Under the pieces are notes generated by a model. That model ran no database searches. It saw nothing but the letters and a program-made list of their open reading frames with translations, and was not told where the DNA came from. This document shows, in pieces, positions 1 through 12,299 of a stretch of 64,000 nucleotides of DNA. The stretch covers positions 5,580,001 through 5,644,000 of the forward strand of contig CM074762.1 of NCBI GenBank assembly GCA_037355855.1. Direction: 5' to 3'. Position numbers and translations under genes: made by a program. Every line of letters starts with the position of its first letter. The first letter of the stretch is position 1. The DNA comes from Pseudo-nitzschia pungens. Its lineage: Eukaryota; Bacillariophyta; Bacillariophyceae; Bacillariales; Bacillariaceae.

Positions 1-1698
1 CACCACAGCAACCACATTACAAATGGATGAGTACTAGTAGCAGCACTAGTACTAGTACTACTACTACTACTACTAGTACTACTACTACTAGTACTCACCA
101 CCAGCAGTGGAGTGGCTGGTGGTAGCCAGCAGTAAGGTTTAGTACTAGGATAGTAGGTAGAGCAGCCAGCACTACCAGTACTGGGACTAAGGTTACTGGT
201 GGTACTTCCAGCAACAACAAGAAGAGTCAGTCCGCAGTCACCAGCAGCAGCCAGCAGCAGCAGTCAGTCACTAGTACTATCCTCCTCATTCACGAGAATC
301 ATGATCCTGTGGACCATGGTCGGACCACTAGTAACCTTACGTACCGGTACTACCAACATGCTTGAAGCAGATTGGATTCACTCATTCCTATCAAAACCTC
401 TCAAAATCAACAATCCATCAACAATCAGTGAATCGATCTCAAGAACAACAAGAGCTTCTTTTTTCTATTACTTCTAATAATTATTCTTACTTTGTACCGG
501 GTAAGGTTAACCTTACTTGGTTCTCTCAATCGAAACAAAATGACTCCCATCCATAGTAAATAAATTATCAATCCTATAATTCCTTCCATGCCACTGTCAC
601 TGCTGGTCATCGTTTTATTCGTGCCAACATTTTTCCACAAATGATATTTCATTTATTTATGTTAGAAAACGTTTTCGATCCCGTTAAATGAAAGTTATAT
701 TCAATCCCATCTCCTATTCTATTAACTAAAACGAAATACTGATACTGATACTTTAACTATCCAAGTGTCTTTACAAACAATACGTCTATGGAGTGGTAAG
801 GTTTACCGGAAGTCAACGCAAGCAAGGCCTTCCGAATTTTCTTGAATCAATCATCGTCAACTACGCTATTTTACGTATACCGCTACGAATGGAATGAATC
901 TCGCAGAGAAAATGAATGAAATGAGACAAAGGAATATCATTGTTTCTACTACGGTACCTTACTGTACTGACACTCTCAAAAGGAAAGTCCCCTTCGAAAT
1001 AGGGCTATACCGTAGTTTGTGTTGTCATGTCATTGGCCCTCCCCACGCATGGTTGCGGTTACTTAGCGGAACACACGTCCGTTGGCTTTGCGTGATTTAG
1101 GTGACGGGTGCGCAATCGAATGCTCGCAACGGTTAATCGCCGGAAGGAAAAACGAGCCCGCAGTGTTCGTTTTGCTTACAAATAACCCGCATCTGCTTCG
1201 ACAACGGAAACCCACCCCGACCAAAAAGTTCCTTCCGAACACCGAACCACACACAAACTCGTAAGGTTACCGTGATCGGTAGGATTACAGCGCAATCGCC
1301 CGTAATTACCGTACTTCGCAGTTCGAATAAGTTAATTACCTTCCACTGACTCCGTGCTTGTACCGTTGTCTCGCAATCATTCTCGTACGGTACGGTACGG
1401 TACTCGTATTACCCATACGCCGTCCAGCTGCTCCATTCTTGCCGGCAAGGTGGAGTCACAACGACGAGACACTCCCGACACGAACCGGCAACGGATCGCG
1501 AGAGATACAGAGAGAGATACAGAGAGAGATACAGAGAGAGACATTGGAAGGGATCGATCGAGTGATTGAGATTGATAGATACGTACATACACGTTACGGT
1601 ACAAGAAGAAAGAGAGATAGAGATATATACACATCGACGGACTAGTCTTATTCGTTCCAAACCAAACCGAATCAAAATCAGCGCACAGCGATAGAAGA
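1..1698. other. gene-free 5' region with microsatellites
   Basis: No convincing gene. Positions about 30-110 are built from CTAGTAC and ACT trinucleotide runs, and similar words recur at 56.3-57.7 kb. The rest is AT-rich with scattered words such as GTAAGGTTA and GTACGGTAC, for example near 504 and 1262. A 12-bp unit containing AGAGATACAG is repeated in tandem at about 1500-1541. The last 60 bases are the probable promoter and 5' UTR of the gene starting at 1699. Confidence 0.5.
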
Positions 1699-3918
1699 AT
1701 GGAAACAGTCTACGAGGAGACAGTGATCCGGCAGTTGCCACCGGACACGACGATACGAAATCATCATCATCAACAACAACACCATCAACAACACCATCAA
1801 CACCAACATCAACCCCAACACCCGCAAATGCAGAACCATCGGAGGCGGAAGAGATCGGCCTCCGTGAAATTTGTCCTGCGCAGTTTTCTGTTTAGTGTCG
1901 TCGTGTGCATTGCTACTTCGTATTTCCTTCATTCCCAGCGAAAAGAATTCCGGAATCGCAACCACCACAACCCTTACCGCAACATCGACGGCAACAGCAA
2001 CAACAGCAAAGTTTTGTCGCCGTGGCAGGAATTGAGCGATGCCCCGTGGGATCACATGGTGCGCTTTCGAAAGTCGCGGCAATTGCTGGGGACTTCGACG
2101 CAATCGCAATGGCTGTCGCAAACGAAACTATCATCATCATCATCATCATCCACGGCGGACGGGAACGGGAACGGGAACGAATCCGAAGAGGCGAAGAACT
2201 CGAAGATAATACGCGGGGCTCCGGATGCCGAGCCCGAGACAAAAATGAAACAGCAATCGCAGAAACAAGAACTCCTTTGGACGGCGGAGAAGGAGCTGCC
2301 CGCTTCGTTCGCCGCAACCGAGTATCCAGAAACGAGGGCGCCGGAGGAACAACACGAAAAACAAAAGAAACAACAGAAACAACAAAAGCAATTGGCGAAA
2401 AAGAAAACGTCGAAGGCAAAGACGAAAGCGAAAGCGAAACTAAAAACGGGAGTCACGGAGAAAACGACAAAGGATGGACTGAGAGCCTCAAAGAAGAAGG
2501 TCCAAAAGAAGGAAAAAGGAGAGAAGAAGGACGACGATAAGAATCCGATCACAACGAAAACGAAAACTAAAACGAAAACCAAGACGGAGAAAACGCCAAC
2601 ACCACGGGACAAGAACCAGAAGAATAACAAGAAGAACAACAACAACAAGGACGCCGGACCCACGAGCAGCCCGACGGTGGGCGGAACGCTCCCCGCCACG
2701 GATGCCCCCACGTCGGCGACAACCTTTTTCACAACCACGCTCGCTCCAACCATTAGCGAAGCGACCCGGATAGCCCAGTGCAAGAAAGAACACGAGGACT
2801 GGCTGAAACAAATCAATCCGACCCGCATCGAGCAACAAACCAAGCGACGATTGGAACTGGAAAAGGCCGCCCAATTGGAAACCAAGCTGGACGAGGCCAC
2901 CGGCATGTTCCAAACAACAACTTCCAATTACAACAATAACAATTACAACGACAACAACAACAACAACAACAACAACGACAACCACCAAAACCACAAGGAA
3001 AGCTCGATACTGGTCATTGCGTCCGTCCCGGTCGATGCCCGGCACGTGATTGCCTTGTGGAGCGAGCTGGAGTGCTTCTCGGCGTCCTTTGACCACGTCA
3101 TGATCGCCACCGCCTATTGGGCCAAGCCGATCATGACTTCCATCGTCAAGGAGGCCAAGCGGACCATTCCGCATCTGCGGTCGGGAAGGGTCACCATCGA
3201 GGTCGGCGCCTACGACAACAAGAAGTACGACGTGGGACTCTGGTGCGACGCGCTCATGGGCATCAAGGACCGCTACGGACGCTTCGGCCTGCTCAACGAC
3301 AGCATCTTCGCGATCGATCGGTTCGAAAGCATCCTGGACGCGATCGGCACCAAGAAGCAAACGGAAAGCGCGAAGGACATTCCCGTCCCGGTGTCCATGA
3401 CGTCTCTCAACTTTCACGAGAACGACGACGCCGGCAGGCCCTGGGTCGAGTCGGTCTTTCGGGGCTTTGACGCCTACGGCATCGACGTCTTTATGGAACA
3501 CTCGTGCGTCCCGATCGACCACGGCTCGTTCTGTCCCAAGCAGCTCAACAAGGCCAAGAAGAAGCGGTGCATCACGGACTACTTCGAACTGGGCATGTCG
3601 TGGCAGTTTCCCTACCCGGAGCAGCAGGTGGTCGGTTTGTTTCCGGGAACGGTTCCGGACGTCTTCCAGAAGGTCATGGGGACGCCCTTTCCGACGTGGG
3701 TGTGCAACGAACAGTTTTGGAAGCACGTGCTGCTGCCCCAGGGATTTCCGGCCGCCAAGGTCAACTGCCAGCCGATGCTGGACGAGGTGACGGATCCGAT
3801 ACTGGACAAGTGCACGACGTTTCTGGACCGGTCCTTTTTGTGCGAACTGAACTTTTCGTCGGCCGAGCGGATGATCGCGTACCCGACGCTGGAACTCAAG
3901 GTGAAGGATATGGTGTGA
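1699..3918 (+). CDS. type II membrane glycosyltransferase-like protein (RgpF-like)
   Basis: A 739-residue protein, probably a Golgi-resident glycosyltransferase-like enzyme acting on polysaccharide or glycoprotein. It begins with a His/Gln-rich cytosolic tail (residues 1-50), then a basic stretch RRRKR and a single hydrophobic segment (about 57-78), as expected for a signal anchor. A Lys/Thr-rich low-complexity stalk (about 190-400) and an Asn-rich run (about 411-433) separate the anchor from a conserved-looking domain (435-739). That domain contains YDVGLW followed by GRFGLLNDSIFA near residue 525, a pattern seen in rhamnan-synthesis protein F (RgpF) type proteins, where a YDxGxW motif precedes LLNDS. 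Several Cys residues near the C terminus suggest a lumenal domain. The family assignment is inference; the type II topology is firmer. The start is the first ATG after a purine-rich leader, with no intron needed. Confidence 0.7.
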   Translation: METVYEETVIRQLPPDTTIRNHHHQQQHHQQHHQHQHQPQHPQMQNHRRRKRSASVKFVLRSFLFSVVVCIATSYFLHSQRKEFRNRNHHNPYRNIDGNSNNSKVLSPWQELSDAPWDHMVRFRKSRQLLGTSTQSQWLSQTKLSSSSSSSTADGNGNGNESEEAKNSKIIRGAPDAEPETKMKQQSQKQELLWTAEKELPASFAATEYPETRAPEEQHEKQKKQQKQQKQLAKKKTSKAKTKAKAKLKTGVTEKTTKDGLRASKKKVQKKEKGEKKDDDKNPITTKTKTKTKTKTEKTPTPRDKNQKNNKKNNNNKDAGPTSSPTVGGTLPATDAPTSATTFFTTTLAPTISEATRIAQCKKEHEDWLKQINPTRIEQQTKRRLELEKAAQLETKLDEATGMFQTTTSNYNNNNYNDNNNNNNNNDNHQNHKESSILVIASVPVDARHVIALWSELECFSASFDHVMIATAYWAKPIMTSIVKEAKRTIPHLRSGRVTIEVGAYDNKKYDVGLWCDALMGIKDRYGRFGLLNDSIFAIDRFESILDAIGTKKQTESAKDIPVPVSMTSLNFHENDDAGRPWVESVFRGFDAYGIDVFMEHSCVPIDHGSFCPKQLNKAKKKRCITDYFELGMSWQFPYPEQQVVGLFPGTVPDVFQKVMGTPFPTWVCNEQFWKHVLLPQGFPAAKVNCQPMLDEVTDPILDKCTTFLDRSFLCELNFSSAERMIAYPTLELKVKDMV

Positions 3919-4740
3919 GGCAAAAGCGAAGGGGCGGGCGGGCGAGCGAGCGAGGGAGTGAAGCAAACAGTACAGCCGGAAGGACTATTCCAAAACGTTT
4001 GGCGGTCCGGACGAAACGATCCAAAGCAATGGTGTTCTTTTGTCCATCGAAAGCAAAATCGGAATCGGAACCGAAACCAAAATCGGAATCGGAATCGGAA
4101 TCGGAACCCGATACCACACACAAAGCTTTGAATACTAGTAGTAGTACTACTGTATACCAACCATAACGCCGCTGTCGCATGGATTCCAAAGGAAGGAAGG
4201 GAGGAAGGAAGGAAGGAATCCACCCATCCGTGCAGAGAGTTGTGCCGGCACGGAGAGAAATAAATCTCGGCCGGGAGAATGCTATTCGCGCGTTTTTTTC
4301 TTGGGTCCTATGGATCGGTCGATGGATTGGTGGGTGGGTGGGTGGGTTGTAGGACGTCGTTCCAACGACAAACAAAAGCAGCAAATACTGCAACAGTGCG
4401 TTACGGTATTGCGTTCCGTGTTATCCAACGCAATCCAACGAAGAATACTACTGTACTACTTATTATCTTTTATTATGATGTGAGAACGAAATTATCGTCA
4501 CGAATGGGCTCTGCCGGTAATTATCATAACATGTTTGGCAAATATATATATAACAGCATACGAACGAATTACGAATATCATTCTATTTGCACGATAAATT
4601 AAGTTACCGTATCGTTCCTCGAGGCCTTCTTTCTTTCTTTCCTCTTCACACAGGTCCATCCTTTCCCGCGCGCATGGTACGATGTGCATTCGAACCCGAT
4701 TCGAAAAACAATCGTGCTGAAATTTAATACTAATAATCAC

Positions 4741-4771
<31 letters not shown>

Positions 4772-5520
4772 TCGATAAGAAGAAGAATGCATTGTAATAA
4801 TATTACAGCAGAGATCATAATAATAATATAATACTCGCTGGGTGATAGGTGTCGTAGTGTTTTCGAGACCGGATTCATTTTTTCAATCATTCGACCGCAT
4901 GCCATGGCGCGCCAAGGGTCGTCGTCTGTTGATACCGTACCGGTATGGACGAGGATTGACTGACTGATTGATTGATTGATTTGCTTGATTCCGTCGGAAA
5001 CCCCCGTTTCGTCCCGTACGGATGAATCATCTTCTTGTTGATTGAGAAATGTTTAGCGTTTGCGTTTGCGTATGCTTTTCCTTTGCTTGCCGCAAATCGA
5101 GACCGGCCCCAAACCCAACAATTCTGTTTTGGATTGGAGGATATTGCGTGATTTGCGACGTTATTTGTCGTTCCACCCACGGTATTGGCCTCGTCGATTT
5201 CCATTTCTATTTCCATTTCATTTTTTGTTTTGGGTCATCGTTGCCAATGACTGGATCATTCTCATTCTATGGCCGACAAGGGTCAACTCGATTCGATTGA
5301 TTGACTGATCGGTTCCTTCCTTCCGACGGCAGTATCCTTTTTTTCGTTCTTCTTTTTCTTTTTCATCCGTCGGCTTCTTGCATTGTTTCTAAATTGCAGC
5401 GGGCGGGAGCAATGAACGACGAGGACCGCGACGAGGACCACGACAACGCACGGAGAGCATTGTTTTGGTTGCGCGAATTCTCTCGGTTCGTGGGTATGTT
5501 CGTCGGAGTTGTTGCTAGCA
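3919..5520. other. intergenic region between convergent genes
   Basis: No gene recognised. It holds a GGAATC-type hexanucleotide repeat at about 4050-4110, GGAAGGAA runs near 4190-4215, and an AAT microsatellite at about 4738-4770. It must carry the 3' UTRs and polyadenylation sites of the two convergent neighbours. Confidence 0.5.
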
Positions 5521-7168
5521 CTAGCCCTCATCGGCCGACGAGGTAGTGGCATCGGTCGCTGTCTTGTCGATTCGAAACGAATTTCCAGCCGAGTCGTGGC
5601 TTGGTAGGACCGTCGCAACCGCGGGCTCCGGAGCAGAACCGACGCCGATCGATCCGCTTCGCTCATATCGTTCCACTCTGGGAACACTGTAGCTATTGCT
5701 ATTGCTATTTCCATTTCCATTGCCATTGCTCTCACTGCTTCCATTGCTGACATCGTCGTCTTCGTTGATGTTGCTGGGGTCAATGTCCAGACCAATGTTG
5801 GTGGTGTTGAGCTGGATCGTGCTGGCATCTCCGGAGCACAAGCGGTACAATTTCGCGTGCATCTTGGCCAGCAGCAGCTTGGCCTCGGCGTTCTTGCCGT
5901 CCTCGTTCGGAATCTCGATGTCCTCCCCCGACAGCAAAATGTCGGCTCCCGTCAGGTTGGTCCGTCCGTAGAACTTGGCGTTGAGGCGATCCCGGCTCCG
6001 GCAAAATCCGCCCTCGATGCTGACGCCCACGAACAATCCCCCCAGTCCCTTGGACAGCGCCACGTTGGATCCAATCCCGGCGGCCTGAAAGGAATTGGGA
6101 CTCGTGATGTACGTTGCTCCCGGTCCGATCTGTTTGCTGCAGCAGGATCCGATCGTGGCGCCGGCACCGATGCCGACGATGAATCCGCCCGTGTCCTTGC
6201 CAATGATCGAATTCAGCGTAAAGTAGTCGTAGATGAGATAGACGAGGGACCGGGCCGACACCCCCACCAGCAATCCGGCGCCGACGCCCGAGATGCCCAC
6301 CGCCACCGGGGAGCTCCAGGATCCGGTCACGATGTTGCGGGACAAGACAATGCCGGATCCAACGTATCCGGAAAGAACGCAGCCGGCTTCCCAGACGGTG
6401 AAGAATCCAATGCCGAGCAGGTCGGGTTCTTCCTCGTCCGAAAAGAGGCTGGCATAGGACTGTTTGTTGCTCGTCATTCGGGGTTTGTCGTTGTTGTCGC
6501 TGGCGGATCGATCGTCGTTGCTGTCGTTGCTGTCGTGGTTGTGCTTGTTGTCGGTGAGATCGATGTCCTCGTTCCTCTTTCGTTCGCGTCCCTTCTTTCG
6601 AAAGGAACTCGTCCGTTCGCAGATTTGGGTTCTTAGGCCGGCGGTGCTGCGAAAGGCTTCCGTGATTCCTGGATCGTTCATGACCCATTTCAGTGATTGA
6701 TTGGCCTGTTGGGAAGCGAATGGAAAGGAAAGTGAAGTAAAGTGAACCGAAACGAACAATAACGAAACAATTTCGAACCAGCGGCGTACCGGCAGCAGCA
6801 GAGGCAGCATTGTTGGTTTTTTTTTTTTTTTTGGTTTCGCATGCACGATTCAATCGTGTCGAATGCAGCGGAGACCAAGCGGAAACAGCAAAGCAAAGCA
6901 GAGCAGAGCGAGGCGATCGATGCACCGCATTGCGCGATGATACAAAGGAGGAAGAAAGCGGAGAGACAATTGTTTTCTGGGTGAGTGCACAGATAGCATC
7001 AACATCCATTGTCATTGTAACAGCACCCACATCCAGTTGCTTCGCAATACGTTTCGTTTCGTTTCCTTTCGTTTCGTTTCGACGGCATGAAACAATATCG
7101 ATCAGATCACTCACATCGTGGAGCATGCCCGCCATGGAGAGACGCTTTGGTCGAGATTTCTTGCCCAT
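5521..7168 (-). CDS. SYLF (Ysc84-type) domain protein, two exons
   Basis: Spliced model: exon 1 is 7168-7115 (18 codons starting MGKKSRPK), the intron is 7114-6706 (409 bp, GTGAGT donor and CAACAG acceptor), and exon 2 is 6705-5521, giving 412 residues in one frame. The join places HD before ANQSLKW, so the intron falls between codons. An unspliced alternative starting at 6846 lacks this N terminus. Residues about 111-281 match the SYLF fold (yeast Ysc84 and human SH3YL1, which bind phosphoinositides or actin): LGIGFFTVWEAG, GSGIVLSR, WSSPVAV and glycine-rich repeats with regular spacing. A Ser/Asp/Asn-rich insertion (about 55-110) separates the N-terminal helix from the core. The C terminus is low complexity with SNGNGNGN repeats. 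Role in membrane or actin traffic is inferred from the family. The gene converges on the glycosyltransferase-like gene. Confidence 0.75.
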
Positions 7169-9013
7169 TGTGCCGTATCGCTTCTTAGTGATGAAAGTTA
7201 GTAACAATACAGATGATGGTACAACGTATCAACAAGATGTAATCTTTCTTGTCGAGCCCGTTTCGTCGATTTATCGATCGCGATTGAAATGAATAGGACT
7301 ATTGATCCGGTGGTTGTGGTTAGGGTAGTGGTTCGAAGTTTGCTGCTTTTGTGCTACGAAGTTATCGGAGGGAGTTCCGTGTTTTGTGGAAGTCGAGTCG
7401 AGGATGGTGTCGTTTGGTTGGGTTGTGTCCCTCTTTGTTGCCGAATGGTCTAAAAAATAATGTTAGTCCGTCGAGATCGACAAAAAACTTTTTGAAATCA
7501 CGACAAACTTCCGGATCCTCCACACATTTATTGCGGAGCGAGATCATTTGGCGAGACGTCCAGAACCGCTGGTTCCATTCAAAATCGTCTCAATATTCTG
7601 TTTGGTAAGGTTAAACGTACCGCACGTACAGTAATTACGGTAAGTTACTAAACTTTACTTCGTATTACGTCGTTGCTAATCTAGACGTGGTAATTACGGG
7701 AAACTAAGTCTTGCTTGGTAAGGTTAAGTTACCGTGAGCAAAAGTGTGGTAGCGTATGATTTGTCCGCTGCGTTCATACTCTACCCGGTATGATAAATAA
7801 ATAAACCGAGACCGTAAGATTACCGGTAGGATGAACGACAAACCGTGGGATTACTGATAAATTGATTTTTTGAGATTGATGATGGTTTGATTTATTGATG
7901 ATTCATTCATTCATTCATTGATTTCATGGCATGGGATACAACAATCGTGCCACGAACGCATCGCAAACAAGACTGCGAACAGTTGTATTTGTTTTTAACG
8001 CCACGAGATCTGGCCGTGTCAACAACTCCGATAATTGTACCTTACGGGCTGGGTAGATGATTCATTCATTCCCCCGATAGTGGAAAGTATCCAGTAACCT
8101 TAACCTAACGCAATCCGCGCGAGCACGGTTGGACCGTCGAAGAATTCCATGTCCGGGAACGACGAGCTCGAGGTCTGACCGTCTTACCGGTCTCGAAACA
8201 AAGCACGGGTTAGATTACATCGATTCCTTCCTTCCTTCCTTTCCTTTGGCGCAGCTTGAGCACGGGCACGGAACCACGATTCAAAACAAAACTGGTTGCA
8301 CCAAAAAAATTACGCAAGATCGAATATTACGATTAGATTAGTTAGTAGAAACTGCATGTATGATTAACCTTACGTACTACACGTACGAGACCCGCTACGG
8401 TACTACCGAACGTCTCCGACCACGAATACGAGTACGAACAAAGTACAGTACGAAGTACCAGGTACCAGGTACGCAGGTGCTCGTACGGTGCGGTACTAAA
8501 GTGTCGTGCTTCCGAAGGACAGCGAACCATGACATCAACACAGCGATGTCGAACGTGTGGCCGACACTTCGCAACAAGATCCGAACCGCCGAAGACTATC
8601 CCGGCACGAGCACGAACTGCGACTGCTATTCGAGGTCGGACTCCGAATTCGTTCTCGTTCTCGTTCTCGTTCTCGTTCTCGTTCTCGGTATGCGTTTCAA
8701 CGTGTCGTGGTTGCTTTTTTAGCTTCTTGGTGCGTCCATCCCCGATCTGTACAATGGAAAACACTGTATCAATCATACGGTACGGTACAAAGTTACGTGT
8801 AATAGGAGCTAAGAAGCTACCACCGAAATACTGAAAAAGCCAGGAACGAAATGGTGGATAGTACCGTATAACTACTGTATGTTATTGTTAACACCGTGTA
8901 TTTTTTGGTACAGGTTGTGGTGTGTTGTCGATGTCGTCTATTTGTATGTCTATCGTGATTTTTGTCGACGTCGCTACTATTGCTACGGTTACCGTTATTG
9001 CTAGTAGTGCGGC
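7169..9013. other. intergenic region, one possible coding remnant
   Basis: Mostly AT-rich sequence with many GTAAGGTTA and GTACGGTAC words. On the minus strand, about 7590-7362 reads through a protein-like stretch (FWTSRQMISLRNKCVEDPEV and onward), but it has an upstream in-frame stop and no recognisable family, so it may be a lone exon or relic. A CGTTCT hexanucleotide repeat lies at about 8650-8690. Nothing else is supported. Confidence 0.4.
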
Positions 9014-9256
9014 TCAATCGATGTGTATTGTTTGGGTCGCGAATGCACTGTCGCCAAAAAAGGATGCCGGAGAATAATGACACTCCGTCTCCGGATATTC
9101 GTTCTCCAAAAGATACCTTAAACGATTCTGGAGAGGTGCGATTCCCGTTCTGGAATACGACGGTGTTGTATCGGTCGGTGTCGGGGTCGGTGTCGCTATG
9201 GGTGTGACCACAACGGGGGGCTGATATTGTTGATGTTCGTGTTGTGTTTGTTGTGT

Positions 9257-9287
<31 letters not shown>

Positions 9288-10180
9288 GAGGAAGAATCGT
9301 CGTGATTATTTCCAAGAAATAATTCATAAATATCTTCGGTTTTGATGCCCTGAAGAATCAGTTCTTGGATGGTGTCTGTCGACGATTCGGAGGTCGATCG
9401 ACCGAAATTTATCTTTGGCATTGTGGGATTGTTCCTCCGAGTCTTCCTTCGCTCTTCCAGCAATTTTTGTTTGGCAGCCGTGAACGGTTTCGAGGACGGC
9501 GTCAGCAGCGACTTTGTTTTTTGTTCCATCGTTTTGGGTTTGTTGTTGTTTTTGTTGTTGTTGTTGTTCGTTGCGTTGCGCTTCGGTCGGTCCTTTTCGA
9601 GCAGCCGGATCGTGTCACGGATCGCGTGGCCGATTTTCTGGTGGGCCTGGACGTCGTTGAGCTCGTACCAGCGCTGGGTCTCGCTATCGACCTTGGCAAA
9701 CCTCACACCGGAGGTCTTGATCTCGCGGTGGATTTCGTCGACGACCCGGATTTTTTCGGACCGGCTCGAAGCCTCGACGTACTTGCGCAGGTTGGACCGG
9801 ACGAGGCCCCCAAAGTATTGGTTGCCCTCGTGGCCCGAATAAACGTTTCCTCGTCCACATAGAATGTCGGAGGACTTGGGGGTAAAGTCTGCTGGGAGCA
9901 GTTTTCGGATCGGTTTTTGCTGTTGCTGTTGTTTGCCGGTGCCCCTTTTTTTCGTTTTCGTCCGCGCAATTCTGTTCGAGGTGTCGTTGATGTTGTTGTC
10001 GTTGATGCTAATTGTTAGAGCGTTGCACATTTTCAATGTTTCCTCAAAGTGTGTGTTCAGCATCGGTGGTATACGTCGTGAATTGGTGTACGATTTGTTT
10101 CGTTCGTTTTCTAAAAAAATGAGAATGTTGTGTTTCACAGTTTTGGTCGTTGCAATTTTATGAGGAGAGAGAGGTCCCAT
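9014..10180 (-). CDS. DUF6824 domain protein
   Basis: A 388-residue protein with one clear domain at residues about 104-193: SDILCGRGN, HEGNQYF, LRKYVEASSRSEK, VDEIHREI, RFAKVD, WYEL and KIGHAIRDT. This is the signature of DUF6824, a short domain expanded in diatoms and other stramenopiles. Its function is unknown to me; the basic, helical character and Q-rich surroundings have led to suggestions of a nuclear role, which I treat as speculation. The C-terminal half is Asn-, Gln- and Thr-rich and includes a polyglutamine run from a GTT repeat at about 9245-9290. A second in-frame ATG at residue 51 (MCNALTIS) would also give a full domain, so the exact start is uncertain. No membrane segment or signal peptide is visible, and no intron is needed. 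Confidence 0.85.
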
Positions 10181-11100
10181 TTCATTGTCTCGAACGATTA
10201 TTCGGTAACTTAATTACGTACGGTAATTACGTATGGTACGCATCGTCACGTACCGTACGAGTATTCAATACTTACTGTAAGTGCACCGGCGACTTTCGGA
10301 GAAAAGTGCTCAGGGAGAAATTGAGAGAAGAGCTCAGAAGGATGTCTATATTGCCATTATCGATCCAAACAAAGCAAAAAATAGATATTTATTAGTCTAT
10401 TTCATAATAAAGAGACTTTTCAGAAAAATCTATGGCGCATAAAATATTTTGATATAAATAGTATGAATCCCGCTTCAAACCCGAAGTATTTTTTTACATG
10501 ATTGAATACGTAATAGGCTTTATTAATCATCAATCATCGTCACGGTTAGAAGGGTTGGAACATCTTGGAACAGAGGGACAGGAAGGTAAGCTACGATATT
10601 GGTTTCATACCAATGAACAAGTGTTGGTAACACCACAACTACGTACCCTAGTAAGTTTAGTCGTTCCTGATTGAGATTATTCAGTCACATGGCGTCTATC
10701 TGTCCGTTGAACTCTATCGACCAATCGTTCGTTTTCTTTTCAACGATTGAAGAAAAATAATGTTTGCTATTCTACCCAATTGTAACATTACACGTGTTCG
10801 TCATGATTGGTCAGCAATCCCGCCAATCGCTCTTCGGCTGTTCTACGATTCAAAACCGCACGGTAAGGTTACGAGAATTCAATCGTATGTTGAAAGGCTA
10901 TTGAAAATTCATACTCGTTGAATAACGGATCATGTTTTTCTTGTATCTTACCAAAAATACAATCATACTACTAGTACTAGCTAACCTTACTATCAGTCCT
11001 ATTCGATCTTACCACATTCTTTTCGTTGCTCCCTTTCTTGGTTGCCACTGGGCCCAGAGAGAACTACGTCTGATAACTGCTGTCACGCGACCCCGTATTG
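10181..11100. other. AT-rich intergenic region
   Basis: No gene recognised. It contains TAC/GTA-rich palindromic words (about 10200-10270 and 10960-11000) and is otherwise plain AT-rich DNA leading up to the mobile-element nest. Confidence 0.5.
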
Positions 11101-11199
11101 GTGCTCGGAACGCAGATACGACAATCGAAGTCGAGGGGAACGCAGATAGGGTATTTCGAGTCGAAATTCTTTTGTCGGTACGCTAATAGGGTAAAAAAC
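11101..11199. repeat. outer inverted arm flanking element A (left)
   Basis: This stretch is closely reverse-complementary to 19652-19747. It runs from GTGCTCGGAACGCAGATACG through to GGGTAAAAAAC, and the right copy runs from GTTTTTTACCCTACCG to CCGAGCAC. Between each outer arm and the A terminus the two sides differ, so the outer pair may be part of an older or larger inverted element, or of the target. Confidence 0.65.
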
Positions 11200-11894
11200 T
11201 TTGTATCAGGAGCGGTCGGAAATAGAAAAACGTGCGCACCGCGCGACAGGTTAAGTTTTTTCAAAATGATACGTATAAACTTACCATACATACTACATAT
11301 ATCAACGTGTGATTTACGTATTAATACGTAGAATGAGATAAGTCGATTCAAATTTAAAAAAGGGGGAACCGGGAAACTAAAAATTGGGTGTTTTACGTAA
11401 CGCACGTAATTAATTAAAATTACGTACGTAATTAATTAATTACGTACGTAATTAATTAATTACGTACGTAATTAATATTACGTACGATTGGATTTAATTA
11501 CGTACGATTGGATTTAATTACGCACGATTTCACAATTAAGCTCTTAAATGGCTTATATTATAATTAAATGAGCTAGATAATAACATTAAAAAATGTACTT
11601 AAGCCTATCAATGTAGCGCTTAGGCTATTACTATAGACGTATAAGGTATACGAGCCATTCAAAGTGCCGCTGATAGCCTTTCAATGGCGCCTTTACTCGT
11701 AAGGTAAGTTAGGGTTTAGGGTTACAGGTAAGTCAGCGCACTTCTACTGGCGCTAAAAGTCACTCTGACGTACGAAGTATGCTGCTAACAGCCACATATT
11801 CGGTACCATACGTACGTACAATCTACGACTTGCACTAGAGCTGAGTACCGTGATGGCGCCTGGTTACCCTTGCCTAAAGTTTAAGTAGGATTTG

Positions 11895-11991
11895 GCTGCT
11901 GCTTGCTGTCCCCCCTGTATTATCAACGCGTTGCTGCTTGCTGTCCCCCCCTGTATTATCGACAAGTTGCTGCTTGCTGCTTGCTGTCCCC
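11895..11991 (+). repeat. tandem array of the ACGCGTTGCTGC unit, left of A'
   Basis: About three units of roughly 36 bp, each with GTATTATC, a GACGCGTTGCTGCTTGC-like core and a C-run (CTGTCCCCCC). The array resumes in the same orientation at 17793, immediately after A', which indicates that A' inserted into it. Confidence 0.75.
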
Positions 11992-12299
11992 CGTCCGAAA
12001 ACTGGTTCGCGACCCATCGCGACCAATCGCGACCGGATCGCGACCCAATCGCGACTTGTCTCAGAAAAATGCGACCCCAATTTTTTATTTCACAACCTTT
12101 TTTCCATTATTCTCAACCTTGTTTCTCCTTTTTCTCCACCCCCGCAACGTTCCCAGGAAAATGTTCTGATCTAGACCCTGGTATTCAGTCCCTCGTCACC
12201 CTTTCATTCCATTTTACACATTTGACACATTTGACTCAACATAACAAATAATTTTTAATCAGATTAACTTCAATCACACGAAAGTGACAGCATAACCGT

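Noticed and set aside
8342..8776. 144-codon minus-strand frame with an ENENEN run
   Set aside because: It is carried by a hexanucleotide repeat and TAC-rich spacer words, with no recognisable domain.
11705..11730. Telomere-like TTTAGGG words
   Set aside because: Only about two units are present, inside the subterminal part of element A, with similar CTAGGG words in other A/B subterminal blocks.
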